From Aphodosoma sp045126975 (GTDB taxonomy: Bacteria; Bacteroidota; Bacteroidia; Bacteroidales; Paludibacteraceae): DNA of 64,000 nt. This document shows positions 8,755-16,433 of the stretch, in pieces (the stretch's first letter is position 1; every line of letters begins with the position of its first letter). The notes under the pieces are model-generated. The model had not been told where the DNA came from. It was given only the letters and a program-made list of their open reading frames with translations, and did no database searches. The stretch lies in the NCBI GenBank assembly GCA_045126975.1, contig JBGVPL010000042.1, forward strand, positions 62,001 to 126,000, given 5' to 3'. The position numbers and the translations under genes are program-made.

Positions 8755-9357
8755 ATGAAAGATACCAACAAACAATCCAAAACCCGCAAACTCATCGTTG
8801 ATATTGCGCGCCGCCTGTTCGCCATGCACGGCAAAACCAATGTCACCATGAACAACATTGCCAACGAATCTGGCAAAGGTCGCCGCACCCTATACACCTA
8901 TTTCAGCAACAAAGACGAAGTATATCTTGCTGTGATAGAAAACGAGTTGGACCATCTTATCGAGCGTCTGCAAGTCGTTATGAACAAAGACCTCTCGCCC
9001 GAAAAAAAACTTGAAGAATACATCTTCACACGCTTCGATGCCGTAAAAGAAGCCATAGAGCGCAACGGTTCGCTCCGTGCCGACTTCTTCCGCAATATCT
9101 ACGAAGTCGAAAAAGCCCGTCGCTCTATCGACATCAAAGAAATACGTATGATTAAGCAAATCATGGACGAAGGCATGCGACTCGGCATCTTCCAAATCCA
9201 CAGCACACAATGGGCAGCCATGATGATGCTCTACTCCCTCAAAGGCCTCGAAGCCCCATACCTCAAAAACAACATCGGAACCTACATCCGAGACCACCGA
9301 CACATAATCATCAAAACCCTTTTCGACGGAATACTCGCAAAACCCGAAACAAAATAA
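8755..9357 (+). CDS. TetR/AcrR-family transcriptional regulator
   Basis: I use ATG 8755; an upstream TTG would add seven residues encoded by the heptad run. The 200-residue protein has the N-terminal TetR helix-turn-helix (ARRLFAMHGKTNVTMNNIAN, then GRRTLYTYFSNKDEVYLAVI) and an alpha-helical C-terminal ligand and dimer domain. It would act as a dimeric, usually repressing, regulator. The divergent neighbour encodes a T9SS cargo protein, so control of that gene or of itself is possible. I cannot point to a palindromic operator. Confidence 0.85.
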   Translation: MKDTNKQSKTRKLIVDIARRLFAMHGKTNVTMNNIANESGKGRRTLYTYFSNKDEVYLAVIENELDHLIERLQVVMNKDLSPEKKLEEYIFTRFDAVKEAIERNGSLRADFFRNIYEVEKARRSIDIKEIRMIKQIMDEGMRLGIFQIHSTQWAAMMMLYSLKGLEAPYLKNNIGTYIRDHRHIIIKTLFDGILAKPETK

Positions 9358-9360
9358 AAA

Positions 9361-9392
9361 ATGCGCCTCAAGTACTCACCCTTGAGGCGCAT
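9361..9392. terminator. Bidirectional terminator after the TetR gene
   Basis: A 12-bp perfect stem (ATGCGCCTCAAG at 9361-9372, CTTGAGGCGCAT at 9381-9392) has an 8-nt loop, an A-run before it and T-rich sequence after it. It separates two convergent genes. Confidence 0.85.
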
Positions 9393-9395
9393 TTC

Positions 9396-10004
9396 TTATT
9401 CAAAAAGACAACTTGTTATAAAAGGAATCAATCTCACATCCAACTCTTTTATCGAATCAAATCCAAAAGTCCGATATATTATCGTTCGTCTCTGAAAATA
9501 ATACGCATCCGTAATACTCATTATATTGGTTATAAACTTCTTATCTTTTTTCAAATACAACAACCATATAATTGCAATATCAGTTTTAGTCAGCGTAGGA
9601 TACAAATCTTTCACCTTCAACAAGACATTATTAGATTCAAAAACAATAGTCTCTCTATTTATATTTTTTGAATATTTAGTTACATACTGATTCAACAAAC
9701 TATTATAAGCCTTCTGATTATTATCTTGTTTTATATTCATCAACCCTATTTTATCTCTATATCTCTTTATCACAAAATACAAAACAATCAATATCAACAC
9801 AATCAACAATAAAGTAATCAACAAAATTATTATTGCTTTATACAATGCCATTTTCTCTTTTTGGCTCTCTATTTTAAGCAGTTGTAGATTATATTGAGAA
9901 TTTTTATCACTCAAATTTAATTTTAAATACTTGTTCATCTCTCTATCATAAGTTTCGTAAGCCAACTTATAACAATTCGCAGCACAAGCATCCTCTTTTT
10001 GCAA
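9396..10004 (-). pseudogene. C-terminal half of a TPR sensor/regulator, separated by an amber codon
   Basis: This frame continues without any shift from the upstream part (10005-10778) directly after a TAG codon at 10007-10005; the next codon is TTG. It starts QKEDACAANCYKLAYETYDREM, reading as the end of the TPR repeats. It continues with a coiled stretch (QLLKIESQKEKM), one transmembrane helix (AIIILLITLLLIVLILIVLY) and a cytoplasmic C-terminal domain with a plausible helix-turn-helix (YPTLTKTDIAIIWLLYL...DAYYFQRRTIIYRTFG). The whole would be a membrane-anchored regulator of about 460 residues, a layout common in Bacteroidota. With the stop in place the DNA-binding half is not made unless reading restarts or the codon is suppressed. 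Confidence 0.75.
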
Positions 10005-10778
10005 CTATGCTATTTTCCCCTTTAGATAATATTTATCTATTTGAAACATCGGATGATTTTCAAACAAACTTACATAAACAACAGCACTATCAACCTCCCC
10101 CTTTCGTATATAAGCATCTGCCAAAACCATTTGGTCTAATGCGTATGGTCGTGTATCACACAGTGGCTTAACAAATTTTATAACACTATCTGGATGCAAT
10201 TTATCATAATAATTGATTGCATAACGCGACCAACACAACATATTTTGAAACGTATCTTTTCTTGCAATCAGAATATCCGAAGCCTTCTCTATATATTTTT
10301 TAGCAGAATCAACGCCGACAATATTAGCTTTCTGACGATAAGCAAAAACCAAATCCATTGTATCTAATCGCCTAACACTTACATCAATAGCCTTATTTAT
10401 ATATCTCAAAGCCTCAACCGAATCTTCTGTAGCCAAGATTTCCGAAAGATAATGATACACAAATCCCGACATAGAATCACAAAACTGAAGTTTCGATTCT
10501 GCATTTTTTAACAATATCAATGCCCCCAAATAATCTCTCTCATAAAATTTCGCAAAACCCATCATACCCTCACAAATACAACTACCACTCATATCTCCTT
10601 TCTCTATACACACAGCATCAACAATAGCCAAACTATCAATATCAACTGATTGCAATGTACGAAATAATTTTGCCTTATAAGCATTTTGTATGATATGCTC
10701 ATAATCAATCTTACCACTATTTTGGCAACTAAACAAACATACCACAATTAGCAACAAAATACAAATTTTCTTCTTCAT
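10005..10778 (-). CDS. TPR lipoprotein, N-terminal part of an interrupted sensor/regulator
   Basis: Start ATG 10778 gives MKKKICILLLIVVCLFSC, a lipoprotein signal ending in a lipobox Cys; a longer frame to 10838 adds 20 unlikely residues. About 230 residues of helical repeats follow (CEGMMGFAKFYERDYLGALI, YLSEILATEDSVEALRYINK), which fits TPR units outside the inner membrane. The protein stops at TAG (10007-10005) in the middle of a repeat (YYLKGKIA), and the same frame carries the missing transmembrane and helix-turn-helix part. A -7 type box (TACTTTTG, 10810-10803 minus) lies just upstream. I read this as a nonsense mutation in one gene. Confidence 0.75.
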   Translation of the reverse strand: MKKKICILLLIVVCLFSCQNSGKIDYEHIIQNAYKAKLFRTLQSVDIDSLAIVDAVCIEKGDMSGSCICEGMMGFAKFYERDYLGALILLKNAESKLQFCDSMSGFVYHYLSEILATEDSVEALRYINKAIDVSVRRLDTMDLVFAYRQKANIVGVDSAKKYIEKASDILIARKDTFQNMLCWSRYAINYYDKLHPDSVIKFVKPLCDTRPYALDQMVLADAYIRKGEVDSAVVYVSLFENHPMFQIDKYYLKGKIA

Positions 10779-10937
10779 AAAAATCAAACTTTTATCACAT
10801 TGCAAAAGTAATAAAAATTTTTCTAATAAATATAACACTATTATATTTTATTAGAAAATATAATAACACTCTATATATCAGAATATTTTATCAAATACAA
10901 TAAACAATCATATATTTACGTTTTCTAATAGATGAAA

Positions 10938-10969
10938 TTTGCCAAATTTCCACTCTTTCCCTATATTTG
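10938..10969 (+). promoter_or_regulatory. Promoter of the small secreted protein gene
   Basis: TTTG (10938-10941), 20 nt, TATATTTG (10962-10969). It lies downstream of an in-frame ATG at 10932, which supports the later start at 10992. Confidence 0.75.
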
Positions 10970-10991
10970 CAATATAAACAAAACGAATCCT

Positions 10992-11420
10992 ATGCGCAAA
11001 TTAATCTTATCTTTTTTATTAATACTGGTTATACATAACCTATCCGCATTCATACCTATAAACAATCACCCCATCATATTAAAAAAATATGATTTTAATG
11101 AATTAGAATTAAACATTGTCCCTTTCCCTCGAGACACTTTACCCATATCTGCTGGAAATGGCATTGATTATAACCAATATAAAATAATATGTTTCAAATC
11201 ATTCGACTCTTCACAACTATCTATTTTATCAAATTTCAATGAAGAAGATGTTGAAATTATTATTTTCGAGCGAGTAAGAGGTATTGTTCATACTGACAAT
11301 ATAACTCTACGTGCAGAAGATACAACAATCCTCGACACCCCATGGGGCAAAGGTGTTTACACCATAATATTCAAATTAAAAAATGGATACATCCTTCTCG
11401 GCGACTTTATAATAATCTAA
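10992..11420 (+). CDS. Small secreted beta-rich protein, unknown function
   Basis: The start at 10992 is chosen because a consensus promoter (10938-10969) lies between it and an earlier in-frame ATG, and because MRKLILSFLLILVIHNLSAF is a signal peptide. The mature part of about 120 residues is a single short beta-rich domain ending GVYTIIFKLKNGYILLGDFIII. It resembles small secreted Bacteroidales proteins of the DUF3244 kind, but I am not sure of that assignment. The next small lipoprotein gene starts 13 bp after its stop, so the two are probably co-transcribed. Confidence 0.65.
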   Translation: MRKLILSFLLILVIHNLSAFIPINNHPIILKKYDFNELELNIVPFPRDTLPISAGNGIDYNQYKIICFKSFDSSQLSILSNFNEEDVEIIIFERVRGIVHTDNITLRAEDTTILDTPWGKGVYTIIFKLKNGYILLGDFIII

Positions 11421-11433
11421 AAACTATTTAGTT

Positions 11434-11904
11434 ATGAAAGCAATTAAACTCATTACCTTTTTATTGGTAACCACAACACTATTTTCATGTGAACAAGTCT
11501 CAACAGTTTCATGTGAACAAGTCACAACAGAATTAAAAAACAATGGCCCAACTTTAAAATCTCGACTATGTGGTACTTGGCAATCTATTTCAGAAACACC
11601 ACTTGGTGTTGCCCCTGAATATAGTTATCCACACGAATGCTTTGATTATAAACTAATCATCGACTCCAATATGGTTTATACCATATATAACAAAGAAAAA
11701 TTATCTACTCAGATGAAATTCTTTCTCAATGACACAATATATGACAAAGCAAACAATAAATATTATGGCGAAATAATTTTAGAGGATAGTCTAGAGATTT
11801 TTTTTTCAATTATTAGTGATAACTTATACCTAACACCCATAGGGAAAGGCGAAAACCTTCTCATTGGAGGATGTTCTTATCACTACATAAAAGAATTAGA
11901 CTAA
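11434..11904 (+). CDS. Small lipoprotein with a 24-bp tandem duplication
   Basis: This 156-residue protein starts MKAIKLITFLLVTTTLFSC, a lipoprotein signal. The segment after the lipobox is duplicated: SCEQVSTV is followed by SCEQVTTE, encoded by two 24-bp tandem copies at about 11484-11531. The copy therefore contains a second Ser-Cys. The rest is a lipocalin-like or beta-rich domain (LCGTWQSISETPLG..., YKLIIDSNMVYTIY, KYYGEIILEDSLEIFFSII). Function unknown. It is co-directional with the gene upstream (13 bp) and the FISUMP lipoprotein downstream (about 50 bp). Confidence 0.7.
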   Translation: MKAIKLITFLLVTTTLFSCEQVSTVSCEQVTTELKNNGPTLKSRLCGTWQSISETPLGVAPEYSYPHECFDYKLIIDSNMVYTIYNKEKLSTQMKFFLNDTIYDKANNKYYGEIILEDSLEIFFSIISDNLYLTPIGKGENLLIGGCSYHYIKELD

Positions 11905-11954
11905 ACAATAAAATTCATTTTACTTAGTTTTCATTAAAACTAAACGATTGTTTT

Positions 11955-12965
11955 ATGAAAAGAATAAATTTTGCCTACTTCGTCCTTTCGCTATTATTCT
12001 GCTCTTGCGAAACCGAAATCAAAGACCCCGATACTGAGCAAGAGGAAGAACAAATTGTTTTTCAAGTCGAAAACGGCATACTCCCAGGTATTTTTTCTGT
12101 ATCCGACAGCACAACTATCCATTTTTCGCAAGGCAACCTACAATACCAAGCCTCAACAAACACTTGGCAATTTGCCGAACATCAAATAGATGTCATTGGA
12201 GACAATAACATCTACATAACCCAATCCACAAACAACGACAAATGGATAGACCTATTCGGCTGGGCAACATCGGGGTTCGACAACACCGCTCTCGACTCAT
12301 TAGCAGTCAATTATCAGCCTTGGACTATCAGTAGCGAATACAATCCCGACTGCCCCGACAACCCTTTCGGCTACGGATTCTCTCGGTTTTCTTTAGACAC
12401 TATCATCATTGACACAATTAGCATTGACTCCATTCATATTGACACCATCGCCATTGATTTCAGCATCGACAGTACCAACTACGATTGGGGCATCTACAAC
12501 GCTATCTCCAATGGCGGTGGGCAAGACAGCCTATGGCGCACACTATCCGCTGACGAATGGAACTACCTTATTTTCAGGCGCAACAATGCCGAAAACCTAT
12601 ACGGAGTAGCCTCTATCGAAGGTGTCAATGGCGTTATTTTATTACCTGATAATTGGGTCACACCACAAGACATTAGTTTCAAATCAATGATGGGAGATGC
12701 TTTTGGTAAAGAATATTTCGCCAAAAACAACTATACCACAAACAAATGGAACAAAATGCAACTCGCAGGAGCAGTATTTCTGCCCGCTTGCGGCTATAGA
12801 AATGGCACCGAAATAGGCAACGTAAACGCCACAGGCGTATATTGGTCCACCACATGCAAAGAGCAAAACAATCCCCAATACCTCTACTTCTGCTCCAACT
12901 ATATATCTCTCACTCACGCCAATATCCCCTACTACGGACATGCCGTCCGCCTCGTCTGCGAATAA
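11955..12965 (+). CDS. FISUMP-type lipoprotein
   Basis: This 336-residue protein begins MKRINFAYFVLSLLFCSC, a lipoprotein signal. The body has the recurring Bacteroidales pattern FSVSDSTTIHFSQGNLQYQ, WIDLFGWATSGFD, YDWGIYNAISNGG, LWRTLSADEWNYLIFRR, GVNGVILLPDNW, and AGAVFLPACGYRNGT with GHAVRLVCE at the end. This is the Fibrobacter succinogenes major paralogous domain family, whose function is not established. An unusual low-complexity insert of repeated I-D-T/S-I units (about residues 150-172, DNA 12402-12470) interrupts the domain and looks like a slippage expansion. Confidence 0.75.
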   Translation: MKRINFAYFVLSLLFCSCETEIKDPDTEQEEEQIVFQVENGILPGIFSVSDSTTIHFSQGNLQYQASTNTWQFAEHQIDVIGDNNIYITQSTNNDKWIDLFGWATSGFDNTALDSLAVNYQPWTISSEYNPDCPDNPFGYGFSRFSLDTIIIDTISIDSIHIDTIAIDFSIDSTNYDWGIYNAISNGGGQDSLWRTLSADEWNYLIFRRNNAENLYGVASIEGVNGVILLPDNWVTPQDISFKSMMGDAFGKEYFAKNNYTTNKWNKMQLAGAVFLPACGYRNGTEIGNVNATGVYWSTTCKEQNNPQYLYFCSNYISLTHANIPYYGHAVRLVCE

Positions 12966-13003
12966 ATTTATATATTTTAGAATCTATTTATATAGATTTT
13001 TAG

Positions 13004-13011
13004 TATCTTTG
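13004..13011 (+). promoter_or_regulatory. -7 box before the phosphoesterase gene
   Basis: TATCTTTG, 28 nt before the ATG at 13039. I see no matching -33 TTG at the usual distance. An AT-only hairpin (12981-12998) with a following T-run may end the upstream transcript. Confidence 0.5.
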
Positions 13012-13038
13012 CACACATAAATTCTCATTTATAAAACA

Positions 13039-13527
13039 ATGAAAATCATACTGATGTCAGATACCCACGGGCTATGCGACAAAAAAATAGAAAAATATCT
13101 TGCGGATTGCGATGAGATATGGCACGCTGGCGATATTGGCTCGCTCGATGTAGTCAACCGCCTGCGCTCATTCGCTACGCTCCGTGCCGTGTATGGCAAT
13201 ATTGACGACCAAAACATCCGCCACGAATTTTCAGAATTCCTTTCTTTTGATTGTGAAGGCGTCTCTGTACTAATGACCCACATAGGCGGTTTCCCAGGCA
13301 AATATGACACAAAAGCTCTACGACAAATCTTTTCTGTAAAACCCAAAATATTCGTTTGCGGTCATAGCCACATCCTCCGAGTAATGTACGACCAACACTT
13401 CGACATGCTTACCCTCAACCCCGGGGCTGTAGGTCAACAAGGATTCCACCAAACACGCACAATGCTCCGCTTCGAAATCACCGAAGGCGAAATAAAAAAC
13501 ATGGAAGTAATCGAAATCCCACGATAA
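13039..13527 (+). CDS. Metallophosphoesterase, YfcE/MJ0936 family
   Basis: This 162-residue calcineurin-like phosphoesterase has the metal ligands in order: SDTHG near residue 7, HAGDIG near 30, VYGNID near 53, THIGG near 82 and CGHSH near 110. Related enzymes hydrolyse phosphodiesters with Mn2+ or Ni2+; the physiological substrate is unknown. The length is typical for a whole protein. It is a single-gene unit between its own -7 box and a strong bidirectional terminator. Confidence 0.88.
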   Translation: MKIILMSDTHGLCDKKIEKYLADCDEIWHAGDIGSLDVVNRLRSFATLRAVYGNIDDQNIRHEFSEFLSFDCEGVSVLMTHIGGFPGKYDTKALRQIFSVKPKIFVCGHSHILRVMYDQHFDMLTLNPGAVGQQGFHQTRTMLRFEITEGEIKNMEVIEIPR

Positions 13528-13530
13528 AAA

Positions 13531-13559
13531 AACTCCATTCAGCAATGCTGAATGGAGTT
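13531..13559. terminator. Bidirectional terminator (phosphoesterase / CoA-transferase)
   Basis: A 13-bp perfect stem (AACTCCATTCAGC at 13531-13543, GCTGAATGGAGTT at 13547-13559) has a 3-nt loop, an A-run before it and a T-run after it. It sits between convergent genes. Confidence 0.9.
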
Positions 13560-13578
13560 TTTTATTATCGCTTAATTA

Positions 13579-15060
13579 TTAGAATTTAGCATTTTTCATA
13601 TCACCAGTTTCGATGAGTGCTTTGTGCATTGCAAAACAGTTGTCGAGGTTGAGTGGTGTGTGTGCCAATGGTGCTTTTGCGAGATAGTCGCGGAGCATTT
13701 CACGATATTGTGGGTCAACACAATTGTCAATGATGCAGTGTGCACGTTGGATTGGCGATTTACCACGAAGGTCAGCCACACCGTGTTCAGTGATAAGGAT
13801 TTTCACTGAGTGCTCTGATTGGTCGATATGAGATACATAAGGCACGATAGCCGAAATCTTACCATCTTTAGCAGTTGAAGGTGTTGTAAAGATAGAGATA
13901 TAAGCGTTGCGAGTAAAGTCACAAGAACCACCGATACCATTCATCATCTTAGTACCTGTAACGTGAGTTGAGTTTACGTTACCGAAGATGTCAGCTTCAA
14001 GTGCTGTATTGATTGTGATAAGACCAAGACGACGAGCAACTTCTGGGTTGTTTGAAATCTCTTGTGGACGAAGAACGAGTTTGTCTTTGAAGAACTCGAG
14101 GTCGCTATAGATTTCGTCAAGAACAGGGTTAGAAACTGTCAATGAGCAACCTGAAGCAAATTTACAGTTACCTTCTTTCATAAGACCGATAACAGCGTCT
14201 TGGATAACCTCTGTGTACATTTCGAATGGTGGAATGTCAGGGTTAGCACCAAGTGAACCGAGCACTGCGTTAGCAATATTACCTACACCTGATTGGATAG
14301 GGAGGAACGATGCTGGGATACGTCCTGCTTTGATTTCAGCAGCAAGGAAGTTTGCTACGTTTTCACCGATTTTAGCAGTTACTTCGTCAACTGGAGAGAA
14401 GCCACCTACTTCGTTAGGACGATTAGTGTTAACTACTGCGATAATTTTAGCAGGGTCAACTTGTACGTATGGTTGTCCGCAACGGTCAGATGGTTTATAT
14501 ACAGGAATAGCTTCACGACAAGGAGGGTCGAGCGGCTCATAAATATCGTGCATACCACAGATTTCAGCTGGGTGAGCAGCATTGAGCTCAACGATGATGT
14601 GGTCAGCCAAGCGACAGATAGTAGGAAGAATACCTACACCTGAAGTAGGCACGATTTTACCATCTTCTGACAAAGAACAAGCCTCTACGATAGCAAATTT
14701 TGGTTTTGGCATAAAGCCATAACGCAACTCTTGAGCCAAATGGCTAAGGTGCATATCGAAATAGTGAGCCTCTTGTGCATTCAAACGAGTACGGAGGTCT
14801 TTGTTTGATTGGTATGGAGTACGGAAAAGGATTGCATTAGCCTTAGCCAATTCGCCATCAAGGCTACCTCCTGTAGATGCACCTGTGTACATACCAATTT
14901 TAAACTCTTTACCCTCAGCATTAGCTGCTACAGCGCGAGCAGCAATAGCAGTAGGAACTTCTTTTGGACATCCAGCTGGTGTAAAACCACTGAAACCAAT
15001 GATGTCACCATGATTGATGAATGAGGCAGCTTCTTCGGCTGTCATTACTTTGTAAGCCAT
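13579..15060 (-). CDS. Succinyl-CoA:acetate CoA-transferase (acetyl-CoA hydrolase/transferase family)
   Basis: Start ATG 15060 (MAYKVMTAEEAASFINHGD) is preferred. The frame extends upstream to 15123, but those 21 residues are encoded by GTTGAGA/GTTGAAA heptads. The 493-residue enzyme has GFTPAGCPKEVP near the N-terminus, GVGNIANAVLGSLG in the middle and GIGGSCDFTRNAYISIF and TEHGVADLRGKSP in the C-terminal domain, as in succinate CoA-transferases. It would move CoA between succinyl-CoA or acetyl-CoA and carboxylic acids. It lies directly after ackA and pta on the same strand, so the three probably form a fermentative acetate module. Confidence 0.9.
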   Translation of the reverse strand: MAYKVMTAEEAASFINHGDIIGFSGFTPAGCPKEVPTAIAARAVAANAEGKEFKIGMYTGASTGGSLDGELAKANAILFRTPYQSNKDLRTRLNAQEAHYFDMHLSHLAQELRYGFMPKPKFAIVEACSLSEDGKIVPTSGVGILPTICRLADHIIVELNAAHPAEICGMHDIYEPLDPPCREAIPVYKPSDRCGQPYVQVDPAKIIAVVNTNRPNEVGGFSPVDEVTAKIGENVANFLAAEIKAGRIPASFLPIQSGVGNIANAVLGSLGANPDIPPFEMYTEVIQDAVIGLMKEGNCKFASGCSLTVSNPVLDEIYSDLEFFKDKLVLRPQEISNNPEVARRLGLITINTALEADIFGNVNSTHVTGTKMMNGIGGSCDFTRNAYISIFTTPSTAKDGKISAIVPYVSHIDQSEHSVKILITEHGVADLRGKSPIQRAHCIIDNCVDPQYREMLRDYLAKAPLAHTPLNLDNCFAMHKALIETGDMKNAKF

Positions 15061-15071
15061 AATTTTAAAAA

Positions 15072-15102
15072 GTTGAGAGTTGAAAGTTGAGAGTTGAAAG
15101 TT
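15072..15102. repeat. Heptad array between ackA and the CoA-transferase gene
   Basis: Four units (GTTGAGA, GTTGAAA, GTTGAGA, GTTGAAA) fill the spacer between the ackA stop (15126) and the next start (15060). Confidence 0.85.
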
Positions 15103-15125
15103 ACACCCTATCTCACCCTTCAATA

Positions 15126-16325
15126 TTATTTTTTAATTAAATTCATTGTATCTGAAGCGATTGTAAGTTCTTCGTCAGTTGGGATAACCACTACGCGAAC
15201 TTTTGAGTCTGGAGTAGAAAGTTCTACTTCTTCGCCACGTGAACTAGCATTCAATTCGGCATCGAATTTAACGCCAAGATATTCAAGACCACGGCAAATA
15301 TATTCACGAGTTTGTTTTTGGTTTTCGCCGATACCACCTGTGAATACCAATACGTCAACACCATTCAAAGCAGCTGTGTAAGCACCGATATATTTCAACA
15401 AGCGATATTCAAACATATCGAGAGCCAATTTAGCGCGTTCGTTACCTGCAGCGATTGCAGCTTCGATGTCGCGCATATCGCTTGATACGCCAGAAACACC
15501 TAATACACCTGATTTTTTGTTGATAACTGCATTAACACCTGCTGCATCAAGATGCTCTTTTTCCATCAAGAATGTCATTGCACCAAGGTCAACATCACCA
15601 CAACGTGTACCCATCATCAAACCTTCTACTGGAGTCAAACCCATTGAAGTATCGATTGATTTACCGTTTTTGATAGCAGTAATTGAACCGCCACCACCGA
15701 TGTGAGCAGTAATAATTTTAGTGTTTTCGTAATCCAAGCCAAGGAATTCACAAGCGCGACGTGAAACATAGCGATGAGATGTTCCGTGGAAACCATAACG
15801 ACGCACACCATATTTTTCATAATACTCGTAAGGAAGAGCATACATATATGCGTGAGCAGGCATAGTTTGGTGGAATGCTGTATCAAACACACCTACTTGT
15901 GGTACATTAGGCAATATTTTAGTAATAGCAGCCACACCTTTAAGGTTAGCAGGGTTGTGAAGTGGAGCAAGGTCAGTACAAGCCTCCATTTGTTTGATAA
16001 CTTCTGGAGTGATAACTACTGATGTATTGAATTTTTCGCCACCATGTACAAGACGATGACCTACTGCTTCGATTTCATCAAGCGATTTAATACAGCCATA
16101 TTCAGAATTTGTAAGCACTTCGAGGATAAGTTCAACACCTACTGTATGCTCAGGCATATTCTTTTCGATGATTTTTTTAGAACCATCAGCCAATGTGAAT
16201 TTGAGGAATGAATCAGGCAAACCAAGTTTTTCGATACCACCTTGAGCCATTACCTCTTTGGTAGTCATATCATAGAGTTTATATTTGATAGAAGAACTAC
16301 CGCAATTTAATACTAAAACTTTCAT
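15126..16325 (-). CDS. ackA: Acetate kinase
   Basis: AckA converts acetyl phosphate and ADP to acetate and ATP. The 399-residue length is normal. Landmarks are MKVLVLNCGSSSIKYKLYDM at the N-terminus, GHRLVHGGEKF, FDTAFHQTMP, YGFHGTSHRYVSRRA, HIGGGGSITAIKNGKS, MGLTPVEGLMMGTRCGDVD and FTGGIGENQ. It lies between pta (upstream) and the CoA-transferase gene, with heptad spacers on both sides. Confidence 0.97.
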   Translation of the reverse strand: MKVLVLNCGSSSIKYKLYDMTTKEVMAQGGIEKLGLPDSFLKFTLADGSKKIIEKNMPEHTVGVELILEVLTNSEYGCIKSLDEIEAVGHRLVHGGEKFNTSVVITPEVIKQMEACTDLAPLHNPANLKGVAAITKILPNVPQVGVFDTAFHQTMPAHAYMYALPYEYYEKYGVRRYGFHGTSHRYVSRRACEFLGLDYENTKIITAHIGGGGSITAIKNGKSIDTSMGLTPVEGLMMGTRCGDVDLGAMTFLMEKEHLDAAGVNAVINKKSGVLGVSGVSSDMRDIEAAIAAGNERAKLALDMFEYRLLKYIGAYTAALNGVDVLVFTGGIGENQKQTREYICRGLEYLGVKFDAELNASSRGEEVELSTPDSKVRVVVIPTDEELTIASDTMNLIKK

Positions 16326-16329
16326 AAAA

Positions 16330-16421
16330 GTTGAAATTTGAAATGTGAAATATGAAAGTTACAGTGTGAAAATTGAAACATAATGCCGAATGGCAACTTT
16401 CAACTTTCAACTTTCAACTTT
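16330..16421. repeat. Composite spacer: inverted heptad arms around a GCCGAATGGC hairpin
   Basis: Eight units of NNTGAAA type (16330-16385) are followed by the small palindrome GCCGAATGGC and four perfect CAACTTT units (16394-16421). The left arm starts with GTTGAAA and the right arm is close to its reverse complement, so the whole can fold as a long hairpin between pta and ackA. Confidence 0.75.
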
Positions 16422-16433
16422 CAAATTATTTTA

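Noticed and set aside
10005..10007. TAG reassigned to an amino acid (alternative genetic code)
   Set aside because: Other genes in the window end normally at TAG (903-901 minus, 45383-45385, 59521-59523) and only one gene shows an internal TAG.
13579..15123. Longer start for the CoA-transferase gene (15123)
   Set aside because: The extra 21 codons are GTTGAGA/GTTGAAA heptads; the family N-terminus begins at 15060.
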